64,000 bases of DNA. Source: Persicimonas caeni (GTDB lineage Bacteria > Myxococcota_A > Bradymonadia > Bradymonadales > Bradymonadaceae). The stretch spans positions 2,941,001 through 3,005,000 of the forward strand of contig NZ_CP041186.1 of the NCBI RefSeq assembly GCF_006517175.1, in the 5' to 3' direction. Numbering within the stretch: the stretch's first letter is position 1; each line of letters opens with the position of its first letter. The notes under the pieces are model-generated. The model made no database searches. It was not told the DNA's origin and was given only the letters and a program-made list of their open reading frames with translations. This document shows positions 23,788-34,391 of this stretch, one piece after another. The translations under genes were made by a program, and so were the position numbers.

Positions 23788-25434
23788 ATGTCCAAATGCC
23801 CGAGCTGCCCCCTCGTCGACCTCCCCTACGCGGAGCAACTCCACCAAAAACACCAAAAGGTGGCGCGCGCGTTCGGGGCCTATCCGCAGATGGCAGGCCA
23901 CGAGATTCCGGCGGTGCACCCGTCGCCCCACGAGCAGGGCTACCGAAATCGCGCCCGCATGGTGGTGCTGCCGAAAGCCGACGCCTCCGAAGCACTGCTC
24001 GGCTTTTACGAGGAGGGGAGCCGCCAGGTGGTGCCGGTCGAGCGCTGCGAAGCCCACCACCCCACCGTCGAGACGGTGTTGGGCGAGCTTCGCCCATTGC
24101 TCTTTACCGATGGGCTGTTGCGTTGGTTTACGCGCTTTGTCGACGTACGCTCGACCGCCGGCCACCCTGCCGCTGAGGAGGCGGCCATCGTCACGCTGTG
24201 CGGCGAGGTCGCCGAACACGACCGCGACGAACTCGAGGCGCATGCCGCCACTCTGCACCGAGCGCTCGACGAGGCGTGCGACGAGCTGCGCGTCTCGCTC
24301 CACCTCAACCTCGCCGACGAGCCGTCGCAATCAGTGCTGGCGGGCGAGCAACAGGTCGTCGCCGGCGACGCCTGGCTCGACGTCGAAGTCACCAACCGGG
24401 AGTTTCGCGTGCCGCCGACGGCCTTTTTCCAGGTCAACCTCGACGCCCTCGAGGCGGTGCACCGGCGCATGGACGCCGTTCTCGGCGACGACGAAAGTCG
24501 GCGACCTCTCGTCGACCTGTACTGCGGCGTGGGGGCCCACGGCGTCGCGTTGGCTGAAGCGGACACCGAGCTGCTCGGCACCGATATCGAACAGGCGGCG
24601 ATTGATTTGGCCGAAGACAACGCCCGTCGGGCCGAACTGCACGCCGAGTTTCGCGCCGCCGCGGACACTCACGCCGCCGACTGGCTCGCCGATCGACTCG
24701 ATGGCCGCGCCTACCGGCTCATCACCAACCCTGCGCGCGCCGGCATGTCGGCCCAGACGGTCGCCTTTGTGGGCGCCACCAAGCCCGATTGTATTCTGTA
24801 CCTTTCATGCGAGCCGCACACGCTGGCGCGCGATCTCGACCGCCTGCTCGACCACGGCTTTCGCCTCGAGAGCATCGAGCCGTTCGACTTCATGCCCCAG
24901 ACGGACCAGGTCGAAACACTGGCTGTGCTCACGCTCGACGACGCCTCCACCAAGTCGAGCCGCGAGCGCGCCTACCAGCCGCAAGGTCCCGCCCAGCGCA
25001 CCTTCTCGCCGGGTGTCTCCGGCCCCAACATGGTGTCTGACACCGTGATCGACGCGTCGAGTTGGGTGGCACTCGTGGCCGGCGAGACGCCCAAGCACGG
25101 ATTCTTGCCCAAGGCGCGTGGGCTCGACGGCCAAGGCCGCATCGAGGTCGAGCGGCTGCGCAAGGTCGAGGGAAACTCGGTGGTGCGCGTCAAAGCGCCG
25201 ACGCTGAGCGACGACGAGCTGCGCCAGCGCTTTCGCGCCTGGAACCACCCGGTGCTCGGTGACCCCGACTACGGCGACCGCAATGCCAATCATCTGGCTG
25301 CGCGCCATGCGTATCTCGACCGCATGGCGCTGCATTGTGTGGAGGTGCGAGCTGGCGGGGAGGTCTACCGGGCCGAGGTGCCCGGTAGTTTCCTGGCGCT
25401 GATGCGGTTGCCGCGCAAGGTGCTCGAGGGTTAA
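23788..25434 (+). CDS. RNA m5U methyltransferase (TrmA/RlmCD type) fused to a pseudouridine-synthase-like tail
   Basis: A 548-residue fusion. Residues 1-400 form an RNA uridine-C5 methyltransferase: a Cys pair CPSC (Cys4, Cys7) and VERCEAHHP resemble the iron-sulfur ligands of RlmC/D, SAM motif DLYCGVGAHGVALA, ITNPARAGM, and the catalytic LYLSCEPHTLARDL. Residues about 420-548 resemble the C-terminal half of RluA-type pseudouridine synthases (WVALVAGETPKHG, LRQRFRAWNHPVLGDPDYG, RMALHCVEV) but lack the HRLD catalytic segment. The linker contains a dispersed palindrome encoding MVSDTV (25032-25044). One of the usual four cluster Cys residues is not visible. The likely target is 23S rRNA; the exact uridine is unknown. 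Confidence 0.83.
   Translation: MSKCPSCPLVDLPYAEQLHQKHQKVARAFGAYPQMAGHEIPAVHPSPHEQGYRNRARMVVLPKADASEALLGFYEEGSRQVVPVERCEAHHPTVETVLGELRPLLFTDGLLRWFTRFVDVRSTAGHPAAEEAAIVTLCGEVAEHDRDELEAHAATLHRALDEACDELRVSLHLNLADEPSQSVLAGEQQVVAGDAWLDVEVTNREFRVPPTAFFQVNLDALEAVHRRMDAVLGDDESRRPLVDLYCGVGAHGVALAEADTELLGTDIEQAAIDLAEDNARRAELHAEFRAAADTHAADWLADRLDGRAYRLITNPARAGMSAQTVAFVGATKPDCILYLSCEPHTLARDLDRLLDHGFRLESIEPFDFMPQTDQVETLAVLTLDDASTKSSRERAYQPQGPAQRTFSPGVSGPNMVSDTVIDASSWVALVAGETPKHGFLPKARGLDGQGRIEVERLRKVEGNSVVRVKAPTLSDDELRQRFRAWNHPVLGDPDYGDRNANHLAARHAYLDRMALHCVEVRAGGEVYRAEVPGSFLALMRLPRKVLEG
25032..25044. repeat. GGTGTCTGACACC palindrome in an interdomain linker
   Basis: An exact copy preceded by AACAT and followed by GTG, in frame within the methyltransferase fusion gene, encoding the peptide MVSDTV between the two domains. 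Confidence 0.85.
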
Positions 25435-26969
25435 CGGCTCACCGCCTCGACCAAGCAATCCCGATAGAACGCCACGCGAAATACGCTGCCAGTCTTCCAC
25501 AGCCGTGCCAGGGCAGCGAGTGCGTCGTCCGAGCCATTCATGGCCAGCCGCCGCGCACAGTCGAGCCCCAGCGGGCCCTCGAGGCGGGCGTGCTCTTCGA
25601 GGGCGGCGATGAGCGCTTCCTCTTCGATGGAGTTGGCGCTGAAGGCCAAGGCCGCCTCGATGGCGTCGGTGCGCTCCAAGAGTTCGGCCTCGCGGCGGGC
25701 AGCCTCGTGGTCGAGCGGCACGAGCAGTTGGCGCACGGCCAGGCGGATCGCCGCCGAGCTGTTGTCGAGGAATTCTTCGACCCACGCTTCGGCATGCTCG
25801 GCGAAGCGCTCGTGGTCGTGCATCACCAGCCGGCGCAGATCGCACATCGTGCGCACCACAGCGACCACGGTCGCGTCGGCCATCTCGTCCATCTCGGCGA
25901 TCCCGTCGAGCAAAGCGCGCGAGGTCTCCAGGTTGAGGTGCTGCTCGGCGGTCGCCGACAGCGGCAAGCCGGGGATGCCGGCCGAGTGGATGTCGAAGAG
26001 CGTGAGGCGTTCGTGAGCGGCCACCTGGGCGCACAACAGCGCGAGCTCGTCGTCGGGAGCAACCGCGATGGCAAATCCGAGCCCCTGGGCGGTGGCGATC
26101 GGCTCCCAGACCTCGGTCTTGGCCCCCGGCTCGACGGCCAGCAGATCGAGCAACTGCTGGGCTTCCTCGTCGTCGGGTGCCTCGAAGCCGGCTCCGGCCG
26201 CCGCGCTCACCGCCAAGAGCGCGGCGAGTTCGAGGGACGGATCTTCGACCGCTTCGAGCATGCCCAACACCTCGAGCCACTGGGTGGGGCCGTGGACCTG
26301 CAAAAAGTCGGCGACCACGGGCATATCGCCCAGCCAGCCGATCCCCGAGTCACCGGCGAGTACTCGACGAGCGTAATCGCTCGGCTCGAGCACGGCGTAG
26401 AGTCCATCGAGACGCGCCTTTTCGAGCTCGTCCTCGTCGAGCTCCTCGAGCGCCTCTTCCCAGACCCGAAACGATTCGGCGAGCTCCTCGCTCAGGTCGA
26501 GCGCCGCGGCGCGCAGCACCTCGAGGGCGTCCTCGACGACCTCGCAGTCCTCCAGCCAAGCGGCGACCTGGTCGGGATTGGCCACCGCCAGCAGCAGCGC
26601 CGCGGCGCGCCTGTTGGCGTCATGGTCGAGCAACGCCTCGATCTGATCGCTGTCCCACGCGATCCCGGCACGCGCCAGCGTCTCGGCCACCGTACCCGCC
26701 TCGCCTGAATCGAGCATCTCGTCGATGCGCTCTTCGACCGCCTCGGACTCGCTGGCCACCCAGGCGACCTTGCCGAGCGCGTCGGCTTTCTCGAAGTCGA
26801 TCTTTTTCGCCCACTGACCGCGCACCGACTCGTCGGTGCTCGACGCGAAGAGCGCGGCGACCAGGTCCGGGGCGTCCTCGGCGATCAGCTCGCCGAAATC
26901 GGCGTCGACCGGCTCTCCGGTGGCGACGTGGTGCTTGAGGGTGTCCAACAATGCTTTCGTATCGGTCAT
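25431..26969 (-). CDS. large acidic alpha-helical repeat protein
   Basis: A 512-residue soluble protein built almost entirely of Leu/Ala/Glu-rich amphipathic helices in the style of HEAT or TPR-like solenoids. Examples are AAALLLAVANPDQVAAWLED and HLNLETSRALLDGIAEMDEM. There is no signal peptide, catalytic motif or recognised family. ATG 26969 has GGAGCGAG upstream; a longer start at 27092 would add residues unlike the rest. Its stop overlaps the methyltransferase stop on the opposite strand (TTAA at 25431-25434), a convergent arrangement. A scaffold or protein-interaction role is a guess. Confidence 0.6.
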   Translation of the reverse strand: MTDTKALLDTLKHHVATGEPVDADFGELIAEDAPDLVAALFASSTDESVRGQWAKKIDFEKADALGKVAWVASESEAVEERIDEMLDSGEAGTVAETLARAGIAWDSDQIEALLDHDANRRAAALLLAVANPDQVAAWLEDCEVVEDALEVLRAAALDLSEELAESFRVWEEALEELDEDELEKARLDGLYAVLEPSDYARRVLAGDSGIGWLGDMPVVADFLQVHGPTQWLEVLGMLEAVEDPSLELAALLAVSAAAGAGFEAPDDEEAQQLLDLLAVEPGAKTEVWEPIATAQGLGFAIAVAPDDELALLCAQVAAHERLTLFDIHSAGIPGLPLSATAEQHLNLETSRALLDGIAEMDEMADATVVAVVRTMCDLRRLVMHDHERFAEHAEAWVEEFLDNSSAAIRLAVRQLLVPLDHEAARREAELLERTDAIEAALAFSANSIEEEALIAALEEHARLEGPLGLDCARRLAMNGSDDALAALARLWKTGSVFRVAFYRDCLVEAVSR

Positions 26970-27280
26970 CGACTCGCTCCAAAGTTTGGAAATCACACAG
27001 CATGGGCTGACAGGCGCGTAATATCGCACCCAACCCGAAAACGCCAAATGCCCATGCCCTGCCATCGTCGTCCGAGACTCCCTTTGTGACACACTGTGAC
27101 TTCAATGACACAAATCCTTCCATCAGAGTGACAATTGAGCCTGGTGGCCGTGGGCGTGAACTCCTCCGCCCTCATCTCGTCACGCCTGCGCTGCCACCAT
27201 CACTCGTTCTCTTGGCGCCCGGTCGGCCCCCTCACTTTCGCCGGCCGGGCACCTCGAGGCTTCTCCCGGAGGGATGACCC
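26970..27280. other. divergent promoter region
   Basis: A 311-bp gap between two divergently transcribed genes. It contains a TTTGTG...CACAAA dyad (27083-27115 region) that could be a regulatory site. GGAGG at the right end serves the vWA gene. No small gene was supported. Confidence 0.4.
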
Positions 27281-29365
27281 ATGTCGAATCGCACAAAGCT
27301 CGTTTCGCTCGCACTCACAGCCTCTTTCGCCGCCACGCTCGCCCTATCGGGCTGTAGCGACCCCATCGACCCCCAAGGAGACACTGGCGACACAGGCCGT
27401 CTGATCGACGTCTCGGAGCCCGACGCAGGAGACGCTGCGGACGCCCCCTCCGACACGGCCCCCGATGCCGAGCCGTCGCCGGATGCGAACTCGGACGCCG
27501 GTGACACGGCCCCTGATACGTCCCCAAGCGATGCCGGCGCCGACGCGGATACCTGCGATGAAGACACCGGCGACGACTGCGACTTCGACGGAATCGTCGA
27601 CTGTCAAGAGGAGCTCATCGGCACGGACCCCTGCAACCACGACACCGACGGTGACGGGCTCAGCGATCTTCACGAATTTCAGCACGGCGCCGACCCGTTG
27701 GTGGCCGACACCGACGGCGACGGCATCGAGGATGGTCAGGAGGTCGAGTTCGGCCTCGACCCCTCCCGGCAGGACACCTACGGCGACGGACTCCCCGACG
27801 GCGATCGCTGGGTCGTCGAAGCCTGCCGCGAACCTCGGACCGAGGCCCTCACCTTCTACCACTCGCAGTTGGTGACCACCCCGTCGAACACCCAGTCCAA
27901 CGTGGGTAACTGGCGCATCGCGCTGCCGACGACGTTCAACAACTACACCGAACTGACCATCGCCGGCGCCGACCTCACCAACCGCGAGGCGGCCGCCGTC
28001 TACGATGATCCCGCCCTTGAGATCGCTGCATTCACCCTCTCGCACGTGCCCCAGGGCCACCAGACTGGCCCGGGCGACGTGCTCGCAGGGTTGCGCGCGG
28101 CGCTTGGAGCCGTCGGCGGCATCCAGCAAGATCTGAGCTACGACCTCGACACCCACGACTACCGCGAGGCCGCCCGGGGCAACTACTGGATCCGCGCGAC
28201 CACGCCCATGTCGACCAAGCAAGTGCGCGACACGCTGCTCTTTGCGATGGCACCGTTCGACGCCGACGCAACCAGCGGCCTTCCGTCGACTGCCGGCGCC
28301 GTCTACAGCGACTTTCGCATCTACGTGTCGACGGTGTGGCGAGAGTACGGGAATGGCCAGAAACACCTGATCACTTCGTTGGCGGTTGCCCCCAAACAAA
28401 AATTCGAGAACCGCGACAAGGTCCAGTTCCGCATGGACGACCTGACCAACACGACCAACGTCGCCGAAGCGGGCGACGGCGATCTGTCGCGCTGCGATTT
28501 GTTCGGCCCCAAGGAGCCCGCGCCCACCGACTTCTACTGGGTGCTCGACCACTCCGGCTCGATGAACCCGGTCAACAACCGCATGGCCATGATCGCCAAC
28601 CAGTTCTTCAACGAGCTCCTCAACGCCGGGCTCAACTACCGCCTGGGGGTGACTACGATGCAGGAGGCTCGCCACGGCCGGCTTCGCCCCACCGCCGGCT
28701 GGCACACGGATCTGAACACCTTTATCGGCGAGGTCAACTGGGTCATCAGTCTCAACGGCGCCTGGGAGGGGGGGCTGCAGGTGGCGCGCGAGGGCATCGA
28801 GTTCATGAAGGGCCTGACGGGCCTGACGCCCCCGCAAAACGAGATGATCCGCCCCGACGCCCACCTGATCACCGTCTGGATCTCTGACGAGGAATCCGAG
28901 TGGTTCCAGTACCAAGATATGGGCGAAGCGACCGCCCAGCAAAAGCTGGGCGATCATATCGACTTTTACAGCACCCACACGACCAGCTTCGCCATCGTGG
29001 GCAACCCAGCAGAGAGCTGCGGCATGAGCGAGGGCACCGCCTACAAAGAGGTGGCGCGCGCCACGGGAGGCTCGTTCGCCAGCGTCTGTGCCCGGGATCT
29101 TTCCGAGACGATCAACGAGATTATTTTCGCCGCCAGCGCCCAGGCCGGCTACCGCATGCCCGAAACCCCGATCTCGAGCAGCCTGCGGGTGTTCCTCAAC
29201 GGGGAGTGGGTCCCGCGCAGCCGTGAGAACGGCTTCGATTATTTCGAGTCGACCGACTCGATCGCCTTTTTTGGCAGCTATCGCCCCGAATTGCCCGACA
29301 ACGGCGAGGCCCCCGACGTGATCGCCATCTCCTACCAGACCTGGCAAGACCGCACGAAAGACTGA
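27281..29365 (+). CDS. vWA-domain lipoprotein with calcium-binding repeats, copy 1
   Basis: A 694-residue lipoprotein (signal ending LALSGC, Cys25). A Ser/Asp/Pro/Ala-rich linker of about 70 residues carries it off the membrane. Next come three or four thrombospondin type-3-like repeats (about residues 100-170; DTDGDGLSDLHE, DTDGDGIEDGQE), a beta-rich domain, and a von Willebrand A domain starting at DHSGSM (about residue 422), where D-x-S-G-S is an intact MIDAS metal site. Several Cys residues suggest disulfides. Such proteins usually mediate surface adhesion or assembly. GGAGG lies eight bases before the ATG. A tandem paralogue follows. Confidence 0.78.
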   Translation: MSNRTKLVSLALTASFAATLALSGCSDPIDPQGDTGDTGRLIDVSEPDAGDAADAPSDTAPDAEPSPDANSDAGDTAPDTSPSDAGADADTCDEDTGDDCDFDGIVDCQEELIGTDPCNHDTDGDGLSDLHEFQHGADPLVADTDGDGIEDGQEVEFGLDPSRQDTYGDGLPDGDRWVVEACREPRTEALTFYHSQLVTTPSNTQSNVGNWRIALPTTFNNYTELTIAGADLTNREAAAVYDDPALEIAAFTLSHVPQGHQTGPGDVLAGLRAALGAVGGIQQDLSYDLDTHDYREAARGNYWIRATTPMSTKQVRDTLLFAMAPFDADATSGLPSTAGAVYSDFRIYVSTVWREYGNGQKHLITSLAVAPKQKFENRDKVQFRMDDLTNTTNVAEAGDGDLSRCDLFGPKEPAPTDFYWVLDHSGSMNPVNNRMAMIANQFFNELLNAGLNYRLGVTTMQEARHGRLRPTAGWHTDLNTFIGEVNWVISLNGAWEGGLQVAREGIEFMKGLTGLTPPQNEMIRPDAHLITVWISDEESEWFQYQDMGEATAQQKLGDHIDFYSTHTTSFAIVGNPAESCGMSEGTAYKEVARATGGSFASVCARDLSETINEIIFAASAQAGYRMPETPISSSLRVFLNGEWVPRSRENGFDYFESTDSIAFFGSYRPELPDNGEAPDVIAISYQTWQDRTKD

Positions 29366-29628
29366 TTCAAAAGAGTGCTCCAACGTGATGAGCGCCCCCG
29401 CATCGGCCGGCGGGGGGCCGCTCCGACCGGGCATGTCGACCGGACCGAGCGCGTGGCTTCGCCCACCGGTCGCCATGTGCAAATCGCGCGAATGTCACAC
29501 GTCGTTGATTTCGCCCATACAATCCTCTATCTTTTGGGTCCTCAAGGGCGAGGAAAACGCCGCGGTGCGCCGCAAAAGCACCATGACGTGCACATATCAG
29601 TTGAGCATTGCTACCAGGATTTGGCGAA

Positions 29629-31734
29629 ATGAAGATCCGACGATTGGCCTTAATACTACTGCTTGCGACGACAGGGTTCGTCGGCTGTAGTGACGACCCG
29701 GATGGCACCAACAACAAGCTCGACAAGGGCGACGCAAGTGTTGACGTCATCGATGATGATGCCGACGAGGCCGACGCTGGCGACGTTGGGCCGGATACCG
29801 ACCCGGCTGACGTCGAAGAGGATACCGACCCGGCGGATGTGATCGAGGATGTTGAAGAGGACGTCGAAGACGACGTCGGCCAAGACGTCGACGAAGATGC
29901 CACCAATATCTGTGGCGATGGCATCGACGACAACGACTGTGACTATGATGGCATCTACGATTGCGAGGAAGCCCAGATCGGCACCGATCCTTGCAACCAC
30001 GATACCGACGGCGACGGGTTGGGCGACCTCCAAGAATTGGACAACGGCACCGATCCAAACAACCCCGACTCCGACGGCGACGGACTGACCGACGGTCAAG
30101 AGGTCGAGCTCGGCCTCGACCCGACCAAGACCGACACCTACGGCAACGGCACTCCCGACAACGAAGAGTGGATCGTCACCGCCTGTGAAGACCCCTCGGG
30201 CGAGCCGGTCAATTACTACGTGTCGAATAACGTGCAGGTCGACCCGAACAGCCCCAACCAGGTCAACGTGGGCAACTGGAAGCTGGCGCTGCCGCCGGCC
30301 TTCAACAACTACGCCGAGCTGACCGTCAGCGGGCTGTCGATGAACGGCAGCATCCCGGCCAACCGTAAGGCCGCCGCCGTCTATGACGACCCGACCAACG
30401 AGGTCGCAGGCTTCCTGCTGTCGTACACGCCCAACTCCTCGCAGGCCGACCCGATCGAAGTCCTCGACAGCCTGCGCACCGCCATCAACGCCCAGGGCTC
30501 GATCGTCCAGGGCTTCAACGGCGGTATGTTCGACACCCACGACTTCAACAAGGCCGCCATCGGCCGCTACCTGCTCGACGTGTCGTCGCAGTCGTACAAA
30601 GAGTTGCGCGACAGCATGCTCTTCTCGATGGCCCCGTTCGGCCAGAGCGACGTCACCGGCCTGCCGACGACCAGCGGTGCGGACTATACCAAGTACCGCT
30701 TGTTCGTGTCGGCCATCTACCGCGACAAGAGCAACGAAGACCAGGTGCTCATCTCGGTCGCACTCGCGCCTGCTGACAAGTACGAAGCGCGCGAAAAAGT
30801 CCAGTTCCGCATGGACGACCTGACCAACACGACCAACATCGCCGAGTCGGTCGACGGCGACCAGGTGCGCTGCAACATCTTCGAGCCCAAAGAGAGCACC
30901 AAAGCCGACTTCTACTGGGTGCTCGACCAGTCGGGTTCGATGTCCGACGACTACAACCGCGTTCAGGCCGTCGCCAACCAGTTCTACAACGAGCTGCGTA
31001 ACACCGGCCTCGACTACCGCCTGGGCGTGACCACCATGGACGAGGCCTACAACGGCCGTCTGCTCACCCCCGGCTGGCACACCGACCTCAACAGCTTCCT
31101 GGCCGCGGTCAACGCCGTGATCAACTGGAGCGGTAACGGCTACGCCGAGTACGGCCTCAAGGTCGCCGAAGAGGGCATCAAGTTCATGAAGGGCATCAGC
31201 GGCACCCCGCCCGCCAACGAGCGCGTGCGCCCCGACGCCCAGCTCATCACCATCTGGATCTCCGACGAGGAGTCGCAGTCGATTCAGGACAACGACCTGT
31301 CGGGCGCCACCGGCCAGCAGATGCTGCAGAACTGGATCACGTTCTTCAGCCAGCACACCATCGGCTTCTCGATTGTGGGCGACGGTAGCGGCTGCGGCAC
31401 CCACGACGGACGCTCCTACAAAGAGGTCGCTCAGGCCACCCGCGGCTCGTTCGCCTCGCTGTGCGCCACCGACATCTCCGAGACGATCGAGGACATCATC
31501 TTCGCCGCCTCCGGTTATGCCGGCTACCAGCTTCCGGACACCCCGATCTCGAGCTCGCTGCGCGTGTTCATCAACGGCGACTGGGTCCCGCGCAGCCGCG
31601 AGAACGGCTTCGACTACTTCGCCCAATCCAACTCGCTGGCCTTCTTCGGCAGCTACCGCCCCGAGGTCAACGCCACGCCCCCGGACAACATCTCGATCAC
31701 CTACGAGACCTTCCAAGATCGCTCGAAGAACTGA
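29629..31734 (+). CDS. vWA-domain lipoprotein with calcium-binding repeats, copy 2
   Basis: A 701-residue paralogue of the preceding gene with the same architecture: lipoprotein signal (FVGC, Cys20), an Asp/Glu/Val-rich linker different from copy 1, type-3 repeats (DTDGDGLGDLQE, DSDGDGLTDGQE), and a vWA domain beginning DQSGSM (about residue 432). The C-terminal blocks, such as PISSSLRVF and WVPRSRENGFDYF, are almost identical between copies while the linkers diverge. ATG 29629 is preferred to 29608 because it opens the signal peptide. The 263-bp gap between the copies holds nothing recognisable. A strong terminator follows at 31752. Confidence 0.78.
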   Translation: MKIRRLALILLLATTGFVGCSDDPDGTNNKLDKGDASVDVIDDDADEADAGDVGPDTDPADVEEDTDPADVIEDVEEDVEDDVGQDVDEDATNICGDGIDDNDCDYDGIYDCEEAQIGTDPCNHDTDGDGLGDLQELDNGTDPNNPDSDGDGLTDGQEVELGLDPTKTDTYGNGTPDNEEWIVTACEDPSGEPVNYYVSNNVQVDPNSPNQVNVGNWKLALPPAFNNYAELTVSGLSMNGSIPANRKAAAVYDDPTNEVAGFLLSYTPNSSQADPIEVLDSLRTAINAQGSIVQGFNGGMFDTHDFNKAAIGRYLLDVSSQSYKELRDSMLFSMAPFGQSDVTGLPTTSGADYTKYRLFVSAIYRDKSNEDQVLISVALAPADKYEAREKVQFRMDDLTNTTNIAESVDGDQVRCNIFEPKESTKADFYWVLDQSGSMSDDYNRVQAVANQFYNELRNTGLDYRLGVTTMDEAYNGRLLTPGWHTDLNSFLAAVNAVINWSGNGYAEYGLKVAEEGIKFMKGISGTPPANERVRPDAQLITIWISDEESQSIQDNDLSGATGQQMLQNWITFFSQHTIGFSIVGDGSGCGTHDGRSYKEVAQATRGSFASLCATDISETIEDIIFAASGYAGYQLPDTPISSSLRVFINGDWVPRSRENGFDYFAQSNSLAFFGSYRPEVNATPPDNISITYETFQDRSKN

Positions 31735-31751
31735 TCGATAGGGCATAAGAC

Positions 31752-31792
31752 ACAAAGAAGGCCGGCGGATTTGCTCCGCCGGCCTTCTTTGT
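31752..31792. terminator. strong bidirectional terminator
   Basis: Perfect 18-base arms (ACAAAGAAGGCCGGCGGA and complement) with a five-base loop TTTGC. The right arm ends in CTTCTTTGT and the left begins ACAAAGAAG, so both strands get a T-rich tail. It lies between the convergent vWA gene (ends 31734) and kinase gene (ends 31843). Confidence 0.9.
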
Positions 31793-31842
31793 TTTGCGAA
31801 ATATCTCGTTTTGCCTCCACCCCTCGAGACATCACTCTCAAC

Positions 31843-33708
<1,866 letters not shown>

Positions 33709-33796
33709 GGATGCATCGAACGCGACTTGGAGGAAAAATGCCTAGCCAAATTGTAGAGGCTAAGCCGACGCGTGTCGATGGTCACGGAGCTTGAAT

Positions 33797-33869
33797 TCAC
33801 CACGGGGACACAGGGAATACGGGGGAAAAACAAAAGCCTTTCTCCGTGTACCCCGTGTCCCCGTGGTGA
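33797..33869. repeat. CACCACGGGGACAC inverted repeat
   Basis: Perfect 15-base arms TCACCACGGGGACAC (33797-33811) and complement (33855-33869) enclose a second imperfect GGGG/CCTTTCTCC-type hairpin. A related sequence forms the insertion in crtD at about 19225. It sits between two minus-strand genes and could act as a terminator or as a REP-like element. Confidence 0.65.
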
Positions 33870-33895
33870 GCTTTTTTCGATGCTATTTGGCAGTG

Positions 33896-34333
33896 CTATT
33901 TGGCCGTGATCGCCAGGATGAGCATGCAGTCTTTGTAGTCGAGGCCGGCCTGGAAGAAGGTACTGCCGGGCGAGGCACGAAGCGTGGTCTGCAGTTTGTC
34001 GCCGATGGCCAGACCTAGGCGCAGCATATTGCCGGCGGTGCCGTGAAAAGTGATCTTGACCTTGGTGCCGCCGGGGACAGTCTCGGTGTGCGATTGCTTC
34101 TTGCTCAGGGTGAACTGGTCGTCGTCGATGAGCTTGAAACTGCTGTAGCCGCGGAAGGCCTTTTTGAGTTTGCCTTTGAGATCGTCGAGTTCGCTGTCGA
34201 AGGCTTTGCCCTCGGTGCACGCGCCGATCGAGCGGATGCGAACGGTGACATCTTGGGCGGCGGCGGGCTCCGAAAAGCCCAGAATGCCGGCGACCACCGT
34301 CACGGTCAGTAAGATGTTGAGAAGCGTCCGCAT
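33896..34333 (-). CDS. secreted protein of unknown function
   Basis: A 145-residue protein with a signal peptide (cleavage near AAAQ, residue 26) and a mature part of about 118 residues containing two Cys residues (GACTEG, YKDCML) that could form a disulfide. Alternating strands such as VTVRIRSIGAC and GTKVKITFHG suggest a small beta-sandwich. AGGAAG precedes the ATG. It shares direction with the sigma/anti-sigma genes upstream (59 bp gap) and may be in their operon. No family was recognised. Confidence 0.6.
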   Translation of the reverse strand: MRTLLNILLTVTVVAGILGFSEPAAAQDVTVRIRSIGACTEGKAFDSELDDLKGKLKKAFRGYSSFKLIDDDQFTLSKKQSHTETVPGGTKVKITFHGTAGNMLRLGLAIGDKLQTTLRASPGSTFFQAGLDYKDCMLILAITAK

Positions 34334-34391
34334 GACTACTTCCTAGGAGTGTATTTCCCGTCAACGGGAAGGTTCATTTCAGTCGAACAGC

